Assembly: GCA_028282685.1 (NCBI GenBank)
Contig: JANQHK010000029.1
Span: 43,854 to 107,853 of the forward strand
DNA: 64,000 bases
Origin: Phycisphaeraceae bacterium
Lineage (GTDB): Bacteria > Planctomycetota > Phycisphaerae > Phycisphaerales > Zrk34
Direction: 5' to 3'
Under the pieces are notes generated by a model. That model was not told where the DNA came from, ran no database searches, and saw only the letters and a list, made by a program, of their open reading frames with translations. Shown here piece by piece: positions 27,475 through 35,183 of this stretch. Numbering within the stretch: position 1 is the first letter of the stretch; each line of letters starts with the position of its first letter. The translations under genes and the position numbers were made by a program.

Positions 27475-29445
27475 CTAGGTTTTCGCCGCGGCCTGGGTCT
27501 GCGATTTCCCGTAGGTCCGCGCGCGGGGCTGGACCATCGGCGAGGGGACCGGCTCCCAGACGATGACCGGTTGATCCCGCGTGGAATCATAGCGCGCCAC
27601 GGAGGTGCTGTGGAACTTGGCATCCTCGCGTTGCGGGTAATCGGTGCGGTAATGGCTGCCGCGAGATTCCCGCCGTTCGATCGCCGCCGCCACGATCGCC
27701 TCGGCATAGCGGATCATGTCGCCCAGGGCGCGCGTGTAGCTGAGGTTCTGGTTGGTCCACATGGCGCTGTCGTACAGGGACACCCGCTTGCATCGCTGCT
27801 TCCATTCCTCGAACCGGGCATGCGGGGCCGCCATCCCCGCTCCGTCGCGCACCACCGTGCAGCGTTCGGTCATCCACCGGCCGATTTCCTCGTGCAGTTC
27901 GTAAGGATTCTCCCCGCCGCTGCGTTCGAGCAGTTCGGTCTGTTTCTGCTTCTCGGCTTCGACCGCACGATCGAAAATGTCGGGGTCCACGCGGTCGGAT
28001 TCGAGCTTGAGGTAGTTCACCACGCTCGGACCGCAGAACAGACCGTCGAAAATGCAACTGAGCAACGCATTGGCGCCCAGTCGCGTGGCGCCGTGGTACT
28101 GGTAATTGACTTCGCCGAACGCGTAGAGCCCGGCGATGTTGGTCATCATGTTGAACGGACTGCCGGGCAGTAAGCCCTTCGGCTGTTCGTTGCGGCGCGT
28201 TTTTTCCAGTTTCTCAGCGAGCACCGGCGGCATGCGATCGCGCAGCTTGTCGATCACGCCGCTGCGGAATTTCACCGGCTCGCCCGATTCGTACACCGTG
28301 TACAACCCGCCCATGGAATAGTGCACCGCGGGAAAAATCTTCATCGGCACCTGGCGAGGATCATCCCCGGTGAACTTCTCATAAATCTCAAGAATGGCGT
28401 GCAGCTTGTTCTTGGTGGCGTCGGGCAGATGGGTGATGTCGAGGTAGACCATGTTGCCGCCGCCGACCCCGTAACCTTCCCGGCACATGTCGAAGATTTC
28501 GCGCGTGGCCACATCGCGGGAAACCAGGTTCTTGTATTCCGGATACTTTTCTTCGAGGAAGTACCAGCGCTCGTTGTCGGGAATCCGGCGGGGATCGCGT
28601 CCGGCATCGGGATGGGGCTTGCGGTAACCGCCCGCCGTGCGCATCGCCGGAACCCACACGCGCCCCCCTTCGCCGCGCGCCGATTCGCTCATCAGTCGAC
28701 ACTTGTCTTCGCCCGGGATGGCCGTGGGATGCACCTGAATCATCTCGGGGTTGCCCAGCCAGGCCCCGGCGGTGTAGCAGCGCGCCGCCGCAGCGCCGTT
28801 GCAGATCACCGACATGGTGGACTTGCCGAAGATCGTGCCGCAGCCGCCTGTGGCCATCACCACCGCCCCGGCTTCAAACGCGCGGATTTCCATCGAACGC
28901 ACGTCCTGCGCCACGATCCCCCGGCAGTCGCCCTGCGCATCGAGCACCGGCGCGAGAAACTCCCAGAACTCATAATTGGTGATCAGGCCCTCGGCCTCGC
29001 GACGGCGCACCTGCTCGTCCAGGGCATACAGCAACTGCTGACCGGTCGAGGCCCCGGAGAAGTGCGTCCGTCGGAACAGCGAACCGCCGAAGTAACGCCG
29101 ATCCAGCCGGCCCTCCGCCGTGCGGTTGAACGGCACGCCCATGCGGTCCATCAGATCGATCACCTTCGGCGCCCAGTAAGCCATCTCGTAAACCGGGGGC
29201 TGGTGGTTGAGAAAGTCGCCGCCGTAAAGCGTTTCATCGAAATGGTCCCACTCGGAAAACCCTTCCTGGCGGACCGGCTCGGTGCAGGCGTTGATCCCGC
29301 CCTGCGCGCAGACGCTGTGTGACCGCTTGACCGGCACCACGGAAAACAGATCGACCGGAACCTTCTCCTCGGCGATGCGCGCCGCGGCAGCCAGTCCCGC
29401 CAACCCCCCGCCAACAACAATCACACGCGTGTTGGAATCAGCCAT
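27475..29445 (-). CDS. sdhA: Succinate dehydrogenase/fumarate reductase flavoprotein subunit
   Basis: A 656-residue flavoprotein that oxidises succinate to fumarate in the TCA cycle and complex II. FAD binding is shown by VIVVGGGLAGLAAAARIAEE at the N-terminus and the covalent-flavin region RSHSVCAQGGINA. Substrate-site sequences near PTAIPGEDKCRLMSESARGE and HYSMGGLYTVYE are typical of the type-B enzyme. It overlaps sdhC by 8 bp and is followed by sdhB. Gene order C-A-B and the single cytochrome b subunit match the Bacillus/Wolinella-type complex. Confidence 0.95.
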   Translation of the reverse strand: MADSNTRVIVVGGGLAGLAAAARIAEEKVPVDLFSVVPVKRSHSVCAQGGINACTEPVRQEGFSEWDHFDETLYGGDFLNHQPPVYEMAYWAPKVIDLMDRMGVPFNRTAEGRLDRRYFGGSLFRRTHFSGASTGQQLLYALDEQVRRREAEGLITNYEFWEFLAPVLDAQGDCRGIVAQDVRSMEIRAFEAGAVVMATGGCGTIFGKSTMSVICNGAAAARCYTAGAWLGNPEMIQVHPTAIPGEDKCRLMSESARGEGGRVWVPAMRTAGGYRKPHPDAGRDPRRIPDNERWYFLEEKYPEYKNLVSRDVATREIFDMCREGYGVGGGNMVYLDITHLPDATKNKLHAILEIYEKFTGDDPRQVPMKIFPAVHYSMGGLYTVYESGEPVKFRSGVIDKLRDRMPPVLAEKLEKTRRNEQPKGLLPGSPFNMMTNIAGLYAFGEVNYQYHGATRLGANALLSCIFDGLFCGPSVVNYLKLESDRVDPDIFDRAVEAEKQKQTELLERSGGENPYELHEEIGRWMTERCTVVRDGAGMAAPHARFEEWKQRCKRVSLYDSAMWTNQNLSYTRALGDMIRYAEAIVAAAIERRESRGSHYRTDYPQREDAKFHSTSVARYDSTRDQPVIVWEPVPSPMVQPRARTYGKSQTQAAAKT

Positions 29446-30298
29446 CGCTTTCGTTCTCGGTCGAGGGCAGGTCCGGCAGAGCCGATACGGACACGCGGTC
29501 GCCGGGACGCTTGCCGTGCAGGTCGATTACGTGACCGGCGCGGCGTTGTTCGCTCATGTAACGGTAGGCGCGCCACTCGTGGGTGTTCTGGTCATTTTCG
29601 GTCAGCGTCAGCGCGCCGACGAACGCCGCCGCGGAAAACACAAACAGCGCAGCAAACAATCCGCCGCACAGCCACGCCCAGCGCCTCTGCGCCTGATCGG
29701 TGATCGTCACGCCCCAGGTGATCGCCGCGGTCCACAGGCCGTTCGACCAGTGGTAGATCACGCTCAGCACGCCGACGAGGTAGAGCGCCGCCACCCACCA
29801 CGCATGTTGCAGCGCCACGGCCGTGGAGACGCCGGCCAGGTTAACCACCTCGCCTTCCGGGGTGACGCCGAGCGTAAAGAACGGCGTGTACCAGCCGGCC
29901 AAGTCCCAGCGCCAGCGCAGCGTGGCGATGTGCAGGAAGATAAACACCAGCGCCACGATGCCGGTGATGCGTTGCAGCAGGTAACGCCAGTTGTCCCAGT
30001 GGGGATAATACCGCGTGTTGGATTGTGCCCCGGCGAAAGTGTAGACCACCCCCAGCGCCGCGTGGAAGCCGATCGCAGCCCACAGCAGAATTTCGATGAA
30101 CAGCAGCGCCGGCATGGAATGGATGAAGTCGACTTCGTGCTGGAAATGCTCGCCGCCGCGGATCAACTGGGCGTTGGTGAACAGGTGGAAAATGACAAAC
30201 ACGCCCACGGGCAGAATACCGGACAGCGAATGCAACCGGCGCAACAGGAAATGGTGTTTTCCCCCGATCGCGCCGGATGTGTCGGCCGAACCATTCAC
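29438..30298 (-). CDS. sdhC: Succinate dehydrogenase cytochrome b subunit
   Basis: A 286-residue membrane protein of the single-subunit type-B complex II anchor, expected to bind haem b and quinone. It has about five to six helices; histidines likely to ligate haem occur in VFVIFHLFTNAQL, GFHAALGVVY, IFLHIATLRW and SVIYHWSNGLW. The start is GTG at 30298. About 50 C-terminal residues are hydrophilic and longer than in the Bacillus protein. It follows the DUF1844 gene by 93 bp. Confidence 0.88.
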   Translation of the reverse strand: MNGSADTSGAIGGKHHFLLRRLHSLSGILPVGVFVIFHLFTNAQLIRGGEHFQHEVDFIHSMPALLFIEILLWAAIGFHAALGVVYTFAGAQSNTRYYPHWDNWRYLLQRITGIVALVFIFLHIATLRWRWDLAGWYTPFFTLGVTPEGEVVNLAGVSTAVALQHAWWVAALYLVGVLSVIYHWSNGLWTAAITWGVTITDQAQRRWAWLCGGLFAALFVFSAAAFVGALTLTENDQNTHEWRAYRYMSEQRRAGHVIDLHGKRPGDRVSVSALPDLPSTENESDG

Positions 30299-30391
30299 CA
30301 GATCGATCCTTTCGCGACACCCCGCAAGATGTGAGCCATCATAAGATCGGTATCGGAGCGGTCAACCTGACCGCGGGATTCGATCGCATGC

Positions 30392-30850
30392 TCAGGCGCC
30401 GGGGGTGCGCAAGTCGCCGGCAGCGTCGGCCGGGCCGCCGTCGGCCTGGGCTTTCAGCTGCGCATCGGCTTGCTTGGATAACTGCACGTACTGCATGCGC
30501 AATTCGTTGAGCGCGCCGGTCACCAGTTGCGTTTCCTCATCGCTGAGGTTGCCCTTGGTTTTCTGTTCCAACACGTCGAGCATGTCGATGTGGAACCGGG
30601 CCAGGTCCAGGTAGGCCACGCGCTTGCCGGTGGCCGGATCGGGCACGGCGCCCATCGCCATCAGGGCCTGCGTGACCATGGTGGAAACCAGCGTCTGAAA
30701 ATCGGCGGGCGGCAATTGCCCAGGCCCGGCGGAGGGCTCGTCGCCTTCCTGCGATGCCTGGGAGGCCAGGCGTTCCTTCTCGAGGCGGGCCTCTTCCTTC
30801 CAGTCGCTATCCACTTGAATTTTAGGCGGTTGCTGTTCGTTTTCGCTCAT
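30392..30850 (-). CDS. DUF1844 domain protein
   Basis: A 152-residue soluble protein with a charged N-terminal half and the DUF1844 core (PADFQTLVSTMVTQALMAMG, DLARFHIDMLDVLEQKTKGN, EETQLVTGALNELRMQYVQL). Function is unknown; the family is common in Planctomycetota and relatives. I chose ATG 30850 although the frame is open further upstream, because the extension covers the divergent promoter region and has no family similarity. It lies upstream of sdhCAB on the same strand and may share its transcript. Confidence 0.88.
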   Translation of the reverse strand: MSENEQQPPKIQVDSDWKEEARLEKERLASQASQEGDEPSAGPGQLPPADFQTLVSTMVTQALMAMGAVPDPATGKRVAYLDLARFHIDMLDVLEQKTKGNLSDEETQLVTGALNELRMQYVQLSKQADAQLKAQADGGPADAAGDLRTPGA

Positions 30851-30965
30851 GGGATTCCTTTGGGGTCTGGGAGTGGGCCGTGCCGGATAGTCAGTATAAG
30901 TCCGCTTCGGCCCGGGGGCGAATCGGCTGTTGTCAATCGCCGGTCCGATGCTTAGACTCAACGGT

Positions 30966-32147
30966 ATGAAACCCAACACATGCAAGGCCCCGTCCCCGCG
31001 CCGTCCCGCCCGGTTCGGCGTGGCTTGTCTGTTCATCCTCGCCGTCACGGTGCTCGCCCCGGCCGGCTGCAATATGTTCGCCAAGTCATCCGACCCGACG
31101 CGCCAGCGCCCCCGCCCCACGCGCAATCTGCCCCAGGAATACACCAATGGTTCCCAAACGACGCAAATCCCCGATGCGCTGACCGTCGACGCCATGGTGG
31201 GCCAGATCAACGGCCGGCCCATTTATGCCAGCCAGGTCTTCAATCAGATCGGTCCCGACCAGTTGCAGCGGCTGGGCGCTTCCGTGCCGAGGGTCAGTTT
31301 TCGTGAAGACGTGACGCGCCAGATTTACGCCTACCTGCGCCAGATGGTCACCGACGAGTTGGTCATCGCCGAGGCCGAGCAGAGTCTGACCGAGCAGGAG
31401 CAGATGGGGCTGCTCCATATGCTCAAGCTGGAGCGCGAAAAGATCCTGGCCCGGTTTTTCGGGGTCCCCAGTATCGCGCGCCAGCGACTGCAAACCGAAA
31501 AGGGCATGACACTCGAGGAGTACCTGGAGTCCCAGCGCCAGGCCTTCCTCGTCCAGAAATACCTGGCCGACCGCATCTGGCCGAAGGTGCACGTCACGCG
31601 GCGGGAAGTCGAACGCCACTACCGCGAGAACCACAAGCAGTTCAATCCCGAACCCTCGGTCGTCTTGCGTATCATCATCGTGCTGAGCGAAGACCAGGCC
31701 GACGATGTGGACCGGGCATTGAACGAAGGCAAACCCTTTGAACGGGTCGCCGGAGATTACAGCGCGTTTCGCCGGTCGGACGGCGGCCTGATGCCCACGT
31801 ACCAGGCCCGACTGGATACCTTCGATAAGTTCAAAGGCGATTTCGAGCCGTTCAACGAACCGGTGCGCCAGCTCACGGCCGGCCGGCACAGTCCGCGCAT
31901 CGCGGTCACGGTCCGCGGGAATCCGGGATTCGGATGGGTCTACCTGGAGAAAGTCGAAGGAATGGAAGCCAAACAGTTGGCCGACGTGTACCTGCGCATC
32001 GAGAACACGCTGCGCAAGCGCAAGTTCGATGAGTTGTCGCGACGTTACATGGGGGAACTGGTGGACAAAGGCAACTACACTCCGGTAGAAGAGATGTTAA
32101 TCCCGCTGGTGGAAGTGGCGATGAATCGCTACGCCCAGGCGGAATAA
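30966..32147 (+). CDS. SurA/PpiC-like peptidyl-prolyl isomerase-type lipoprotein
   Basis: A 393-residue lipoprotein with signal peptide and lipobox LAPAGC (Cys about residue 36). The N-terminal chaperone-like helical region (about residues 75-220, with VGQINGRPIYASQVFNQIG and LRQMVTDELVIAEAEQ) resembles SurA/PrsA. The parvulin-like domain that follows (FNPEPSVVLRIIIVL to GFGWVYLEKVEG) is recognisable but degenerate, so isomerase activity is doubtful. It likely helps fold or insert exported proteins. It is divergent from the DUF1844 gene across 115 bp. ATG 30966 chosen because it directly precedes the signal peptide. Confidence 0.75.
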   Translation: MKPNTCKAPSPRRPARFGVACLFILAVTVLAPAGCNMFAKSSDPTRQRPRPTRNLPQEYTNGSQTTQIPDALTVDAMVGQINGRPIYASQVFNQIGPDQLQRLGASVPRVSFREDVTRQIYAYLRQMVTDELVIAEAEQSLTEQEQMGLLHMLKLEREKILARFFGVPSIARQRLQTEKGMTLEEYLESQRQAFLVQKYLADRIWPKVHVTRREVERHYRENHKQFNPEPSVVLRIIIVLSEDQADDVDRALNEGKPFERVAGDYSAFRRSDGGLMPTYQARLDTFDKFKGDFEPFNEPVRQLTAGRHSPRIAVTVRGNPGFGWVYLEKVEGMEAKQLADVYLRIENTLRKRKFDELSRRYMGELVDKGNYTPVEEMLIPLVEVAMNRYAQAE

Positions 32148-32218
32148 GCGCCGTTGAGCATTCGCCCCGAGCACCGGAAAAAGGTGGGCGACCCATCGCG
32201 ACGCACGAAAGGAACGCC

Positions 32219-33223
32219 GTGCCCGAAGGTCGATCCGGCCCGCCGCTTTCGACAAACGGTGGGCCTGAACAACCTCTCAACGTGCAGTTCGGGCAGACGC
32301 TCGAACCGGTCCTCATTGAGGCGTGCAATCAGCGACTCGATCATCTGCACTGGTTTCGAGCGGATTGGCAACGCGGCGGCGCGCTGACCGGCTACGCCAC
32401 CTGGCGACAACCGGATCACGAACCGACTCCCGTTGTCGTGAAACTGCCCGTTCCCCCGCAGGAAATGCACTGGCTTCGCCGACTCCAGCCCACCCCACAG
32501 CGCGACGCGGAGATTGTCCCGCGCCTGTATGCCGGGGGCGTGGAACTGGGCGGGTACGACCTGGCCTGGGTGGTGATGGAGCGCCTGTCCCACGGACCGC
32601 TCGACAGCCACTGGCAGGGCGCTGAATGGGAACTGCTGATCGATGCGTTGGGACGGTTTTACGTCGCCGCCGAAGAGCAACCCGTCGATCGTCCTCCGCG
32701 TAACGAAGACTGGCCCGCCATCATCCGCCGCGCGCGCGAGCATCTGCGCCGGCAGGACGGCCTGTCCGAGCAACAACACTGGAACACCGCCCTCAAACGT
32801 CTCGGTAAAAAACTGAAAAAGCTGCTCAAGGAATGGGACGCGCGCGACACCGAGCACTGGTGCCACGGCGATATCCATCTGGCCAACGCCATGACGCGCG
32901 TTGAGCCGCCCGACGGGCCCGCCCTGCTGTTCGATTTTGCCGAAGTCCACGCCGGGCATTGGGTCGAGGATGCAGTGTATCTCGAACACCTGTTCTGGGC
33001 GCACCCGCAGCGCCTGACCAATCACGACCTGGTGCGCATGATCGCCCAGGCCCGAAAGAAATACGGCGTCAAACTCGAACCGCAATGGCCGCGCCTGGTC
33101 GATATCCGCCGCGCCTTGATCGCCGCCTCGGCCCCGGCCTACCCGCGCACGCTGCACGATTCGATCCACATGCACGCCTCCCTGGCCGTTCTCGAACAGG
33201 CCATGCAACGTCTTCACTTGTGA
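32219..33223 (+). CDS. Aminoglycoside phosphotransferase-like (APH/choline kinase fold) protein
   Basis: A 334-residue kinase-like protein. The catalytic loop and metal motif are clear: WCHGDIHLANAM (HGD.H..N) followed by LLFDFAEVHAGHW (the DFG-like D.D/E). N-terminal ATP-binding features are PVVVKLPVPPQEMHWLRRLQ and YDLAWVVMERLS. Such proteins phosphorylate small molecules (aminoglycosides, choline, sugars, homoserine); substrate not predictable here. The start is GTG 32219, preceded by the ribosome-binding-like AAAGGA at good spacing. Confidence 0.85.
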   Translation: MPEGRSGPPLSTNGGPEQPLNVQFGQTLEPVLIEACNQRLDHLHWFRADWQRGGALTGYATWRQPDHEPTPVVVKLPVPPQEMHWLRRLQPTPQRDAEIVPRLYAGGVELGGYDLAWVVMERLSHGPLDSHWQGAEWELLIDALGRFYVAAEEQPVDRPPRNEDWPAIIRRAREHLRRQDGLSEQQHWNTALKRLGKKLKKLLKEWDARDTEHWCHGDIHLANAMTRVEPPDGPALLFDFAEVHAGHWVEDAVYLEHLFWAHPQRLTNHDLVRMIAQARKKYGVKLEPQWPRLVDIRRALIAASAPAYPRTLHDSIHMHASLAVLEQAMQRLHL

Positions 33224-33568
33224 AAACCGAGTTCGCGTCCCATAACGCAAATCCTCACTGAAGTATGAGGGGTATGTTAGCCGATGATTAACCGTGGCCC
33301 TTCGCGGGGTTTTGATGGAACGCGAATCTCGCCCTTCACTGAAAGTGATGCAAGACGGATAAAAAAACACTTGATAAGCCAAATGCCGATTCGGCTACCA
33401 CTGGCTTAATGCTGCCGCTTCTTGCCCTTGAACTGAAAGGCCTCGCGTTCCATCAAAGCCCCAACCTGGGCTTTTTTATTTTCACCACGGGGAACACCCG
33501 CCAAGCCGGTCTTGAGGTGTCCTGGACCGGGGTGATTTAATCGACAATCGAAAACAGTCAATCGACAA
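33224..33568. other. Intergenic region with a long imperfect inverted repeat, possible small RNA
   Basis: No protein gene is convincing. Arms GGGGTTTTGATGGAACGCG (33307-33325) and its near-perfect complement CGCGTTCCATCAAAGCCCC (33444-33462) bracket about 120 bp that holds two related direct repeats (GCCCTTCACTGAAAG and GCCCTTGAACTGAAAG) and a small hairpin (TAAGCC...GGCTTA on the other strand). It ends in a plus-strand terminator at 33455-33477. On the minus strand an open frame of only 15 codons (MEREAFQFKGKKRQH) starts in the right arm. The last part has two copies of ATCGACAATC. Confidence 0.5.
33455..33477 (+). terminator. Intrinsic terminator
   Basis: AAAGCCC (33455-33461) pairs with GGGCTTT (33468-33474) and runs into six T residues on the plus strand. 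It would end transcripts from the phosphotransferase gene or a small RNA in the gap. Confidence 0.7.
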
Positions 33569-34093
33569 TCAAATCTCGATACCGCTGTTGTGCAGCAGAT
33601 CAAAGAACTGATCGGTAAAGACGAAATTGCGGTCGGGGAAATCCAGGCCCTGCATGTTCCGGTCGATGTGACTGAACATCATCGTGATTTCGCCGACCGG
33701 CTGGCGTGGCGCGGCGGTGTTCGAGACCACATCCGTCTGGTCGATCACTTCGATCGTGCCGTGCGTCGAGGCGCCGGTGTCGTCGATGCGTTCCAGTTCC
33801 GCCGTGAAAAAAAGCGTCTGCCCGGCGGTGACATCGCGGGAAAAAGTCGCCTTGCCGATCTTGGCGAGTATGACTTTCTCTTTGAAATCGCGGGCATGGC
33901 CGACCAGGATGCCGGCCGTCTGCGCAAAGCCCTCGATGATGAGCGTGGCCGGGTGGACCGGCAAGGCGCGTCGCTCTTGGGCGGCGGGGAAGTGGTCGTG
34001 CAGGTGTTCCTCGGCGAGTGAAACGTTCTTCACCGCCACACACCGCCGGCCCTTGTCCAGCTCGGCAATTCTGTCGATCCACATCCAACGCAT
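33569..34093 (-). CDS. Hotdog-fold 3-hydroxyacyl-ACP dehydratase-like protein (FabA/FabZ type)
   Basis: A 174-residue hotdog-fold protein. The likely catalytic His is in HDHFPAAQ (residue 34) and the catalytic acid in LIIEGFAQTAG (Glu 54), as in FabZ. The usual PVMPG before the central helix is replaced by an insertion ending ALPVHPATL. The C-terminal 40 residues are longer than in FabZ. It is last in a three-gene run after an acyl carrier protein and a second dehydratase, so it probably acts on ACP-bound acyl chains, but not necessarily in primary fatty acid synthesis. Confidence 0.75.
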   Translation of the reverse strand: MRWMWIDRIAELDKGRRCVAVKNVSLAEEHLHDHFPAAQERRALPVHPATLIIEGFAQTAGILVGHARDFKEKVILAKIGKATFSRDVTAGQTLFFTAELERIDDTGASTHGTIEVIDQTDVVSNTAAPRQPVGEITMMFSHIDRNMQGLDFPDRNFVFTDQFFDLLHNSGIEI

Positions 34094-34181
34094 GAAAGTC
34101 GCCTTCGGCGAGGGGCACTAAGACAACAGGCACACCGAATCAGCCAATGCAATTCACTTCGTGCCTTCGCGCCTTAATGTC

Positions 34182-34592
34182 TTATGCCTGCAATTTGGAT
34201 TGAACGAACTTGCAGATCGCATCGACGGTGAAGATCTCGCCGACCTTGTTCACATCGGGGTCCTGCTCGAAGTCGGAGAAGTCGGCGTGGGGCAAACGTT
34301 CCTTGAGCTCGGCGATGCCCTTCTCGGTCACCTTGCCATCCTGCACGTACTGCGGGTCCTGGAGCACGTTGTCCGGGAACAGTTCGCCCTGGCTGATCTT
34401 GATATCGAACGCCTTCTCCAACCGGAACACGATGTCGAGAAAGTCGATCGACTCGGCGCCGAGATCGCCGGTCAGCGTGGCGTTGGGGGTGACTTCGTCG
34501 TCATCGACACCCAGCGCATCGACGAGCACTTCCTGGATTTTTTCAAAGACCTCTTCGGGGCTCATGGACATCGGCATGTCTCCAATTGTCAT
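34182..34592 (-). CDS. Acyl carrier protein, extended form
   Basis: A 136-residue ACP-like protein. The phosphopantetheine attachment Ser is in GAESIDFLDIVF (Ser 48), a DSL-like motif. Helix 1 is EEVFEKIQEVLVDAL. The C-terminal half (about 55 residues beyond a normal ACP, including GKVTEKGIAELKERLPHADF) is an insertion/extension seen in specialised ACPs. The start may be ATG 34592 or the in-frame ATG at 34571, which has GGAG at better spacing. It lies between two dehydratase-like genes. Confidence 0.85.
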   Translation of the reverse strand: MTIGDMPMSMSPEEVFEKIQEVLVDALGVDDDEVTPNATLTGDLGAESIDFLDIVFRLEKAFDIKISQGELFPDNVLQDPQYVQDGKVTEKGIAELKERLPHADFSDFEQDPDVNKVGEIFTVDAICKFVQSKLQA

Positions 34593-34615
34593 AAGGGGCT
34601 TTCCGCCCCGTCAGG

Positions 34616-35011
34616 TTAATCCGTGACCTTAACCGCGACCGGTCGCAGGGTAAAGCGGGCGGTGACGGCCTGTTTGCCCTCCACTTCGCCCGTGCCCTGG
34701 AACGACCAATGCGCACCATCCCGCTTTTTCAATTCCACGGTGACGCGCAATTGCTGACCCGGCCTGACCATCGAGCCGTACTTCACCTGCCGGACCTCGG
34801 CCAGCGTCCACGGGCCCGCCCCCGCGTCAGACCGCCCCTCCATCAGGACACGGCCGGCCTGGGCCAGCGCCTCCAGCATCATCACGCCCGGCAGAACGGG
34901 GAACCCGGGAAAGTGGTCGCCGAGGTACTCCTCGGCGGCGGTGACGTTTTTCACCGCCACGATCCGCTCATCAGAACGTTCGATCACGTTGTCGATCAGT
35001 TGAAATCGCAT
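34616..35011 (-). CDS. 3-hydroxyacyl-ACP dehydratase (FabZ-like)
   Basis: A 131-residue FabZ-like hotdog dehydratase with the full motif HFPGFPVLPGVMMLEALAQA (catalytic His 33, Glu 47). The frame continues upstream to 35077 but ATG 35011 gives the normal start MRFQLIDNVIERS. It overlaps no gene, and is divergent from uvrA (172-bp gap). First gene of the dehydratase-ACP-dehydratase run; no ketosynthase or reductase lies beside it. Confidence 0.85.
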   Translation of the reverse strand: MRFQLIDNVIERSDERIVAVKNVTAAEEYLGDHFPGFPVLPGVMMLEALAQAGRVLMEGRSDAGAGPWTLAEVRQVKYGSMVRPGQQLRVTVELKKRDGAHWSFQGTGEVEGKQAVTARFTLRPVAVKVTD

Positions 35012-35183
35012 GAATGGCGTGCTGAGGGGTGGTGGCCGCTGTAAACCTTGAAAACGGCAAGAATAACGTCGTTTCATGCGATTGGCAAACCCTGCGCTGG
35101 CCTCGACCGAACCGCCGCGTTACCATAGACAATTCCCTGTACCCCGCCGGTTCGGTGTGGGCAGGGGGGAGTTACCACCGGAC

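Noticed and set aside
33406..33603. Small minus-strand protein of 65 codons
   Set aside because: The frame crosses a terminator hairpin and repeat arms; only its last 15 codons could be translated and there is no family.
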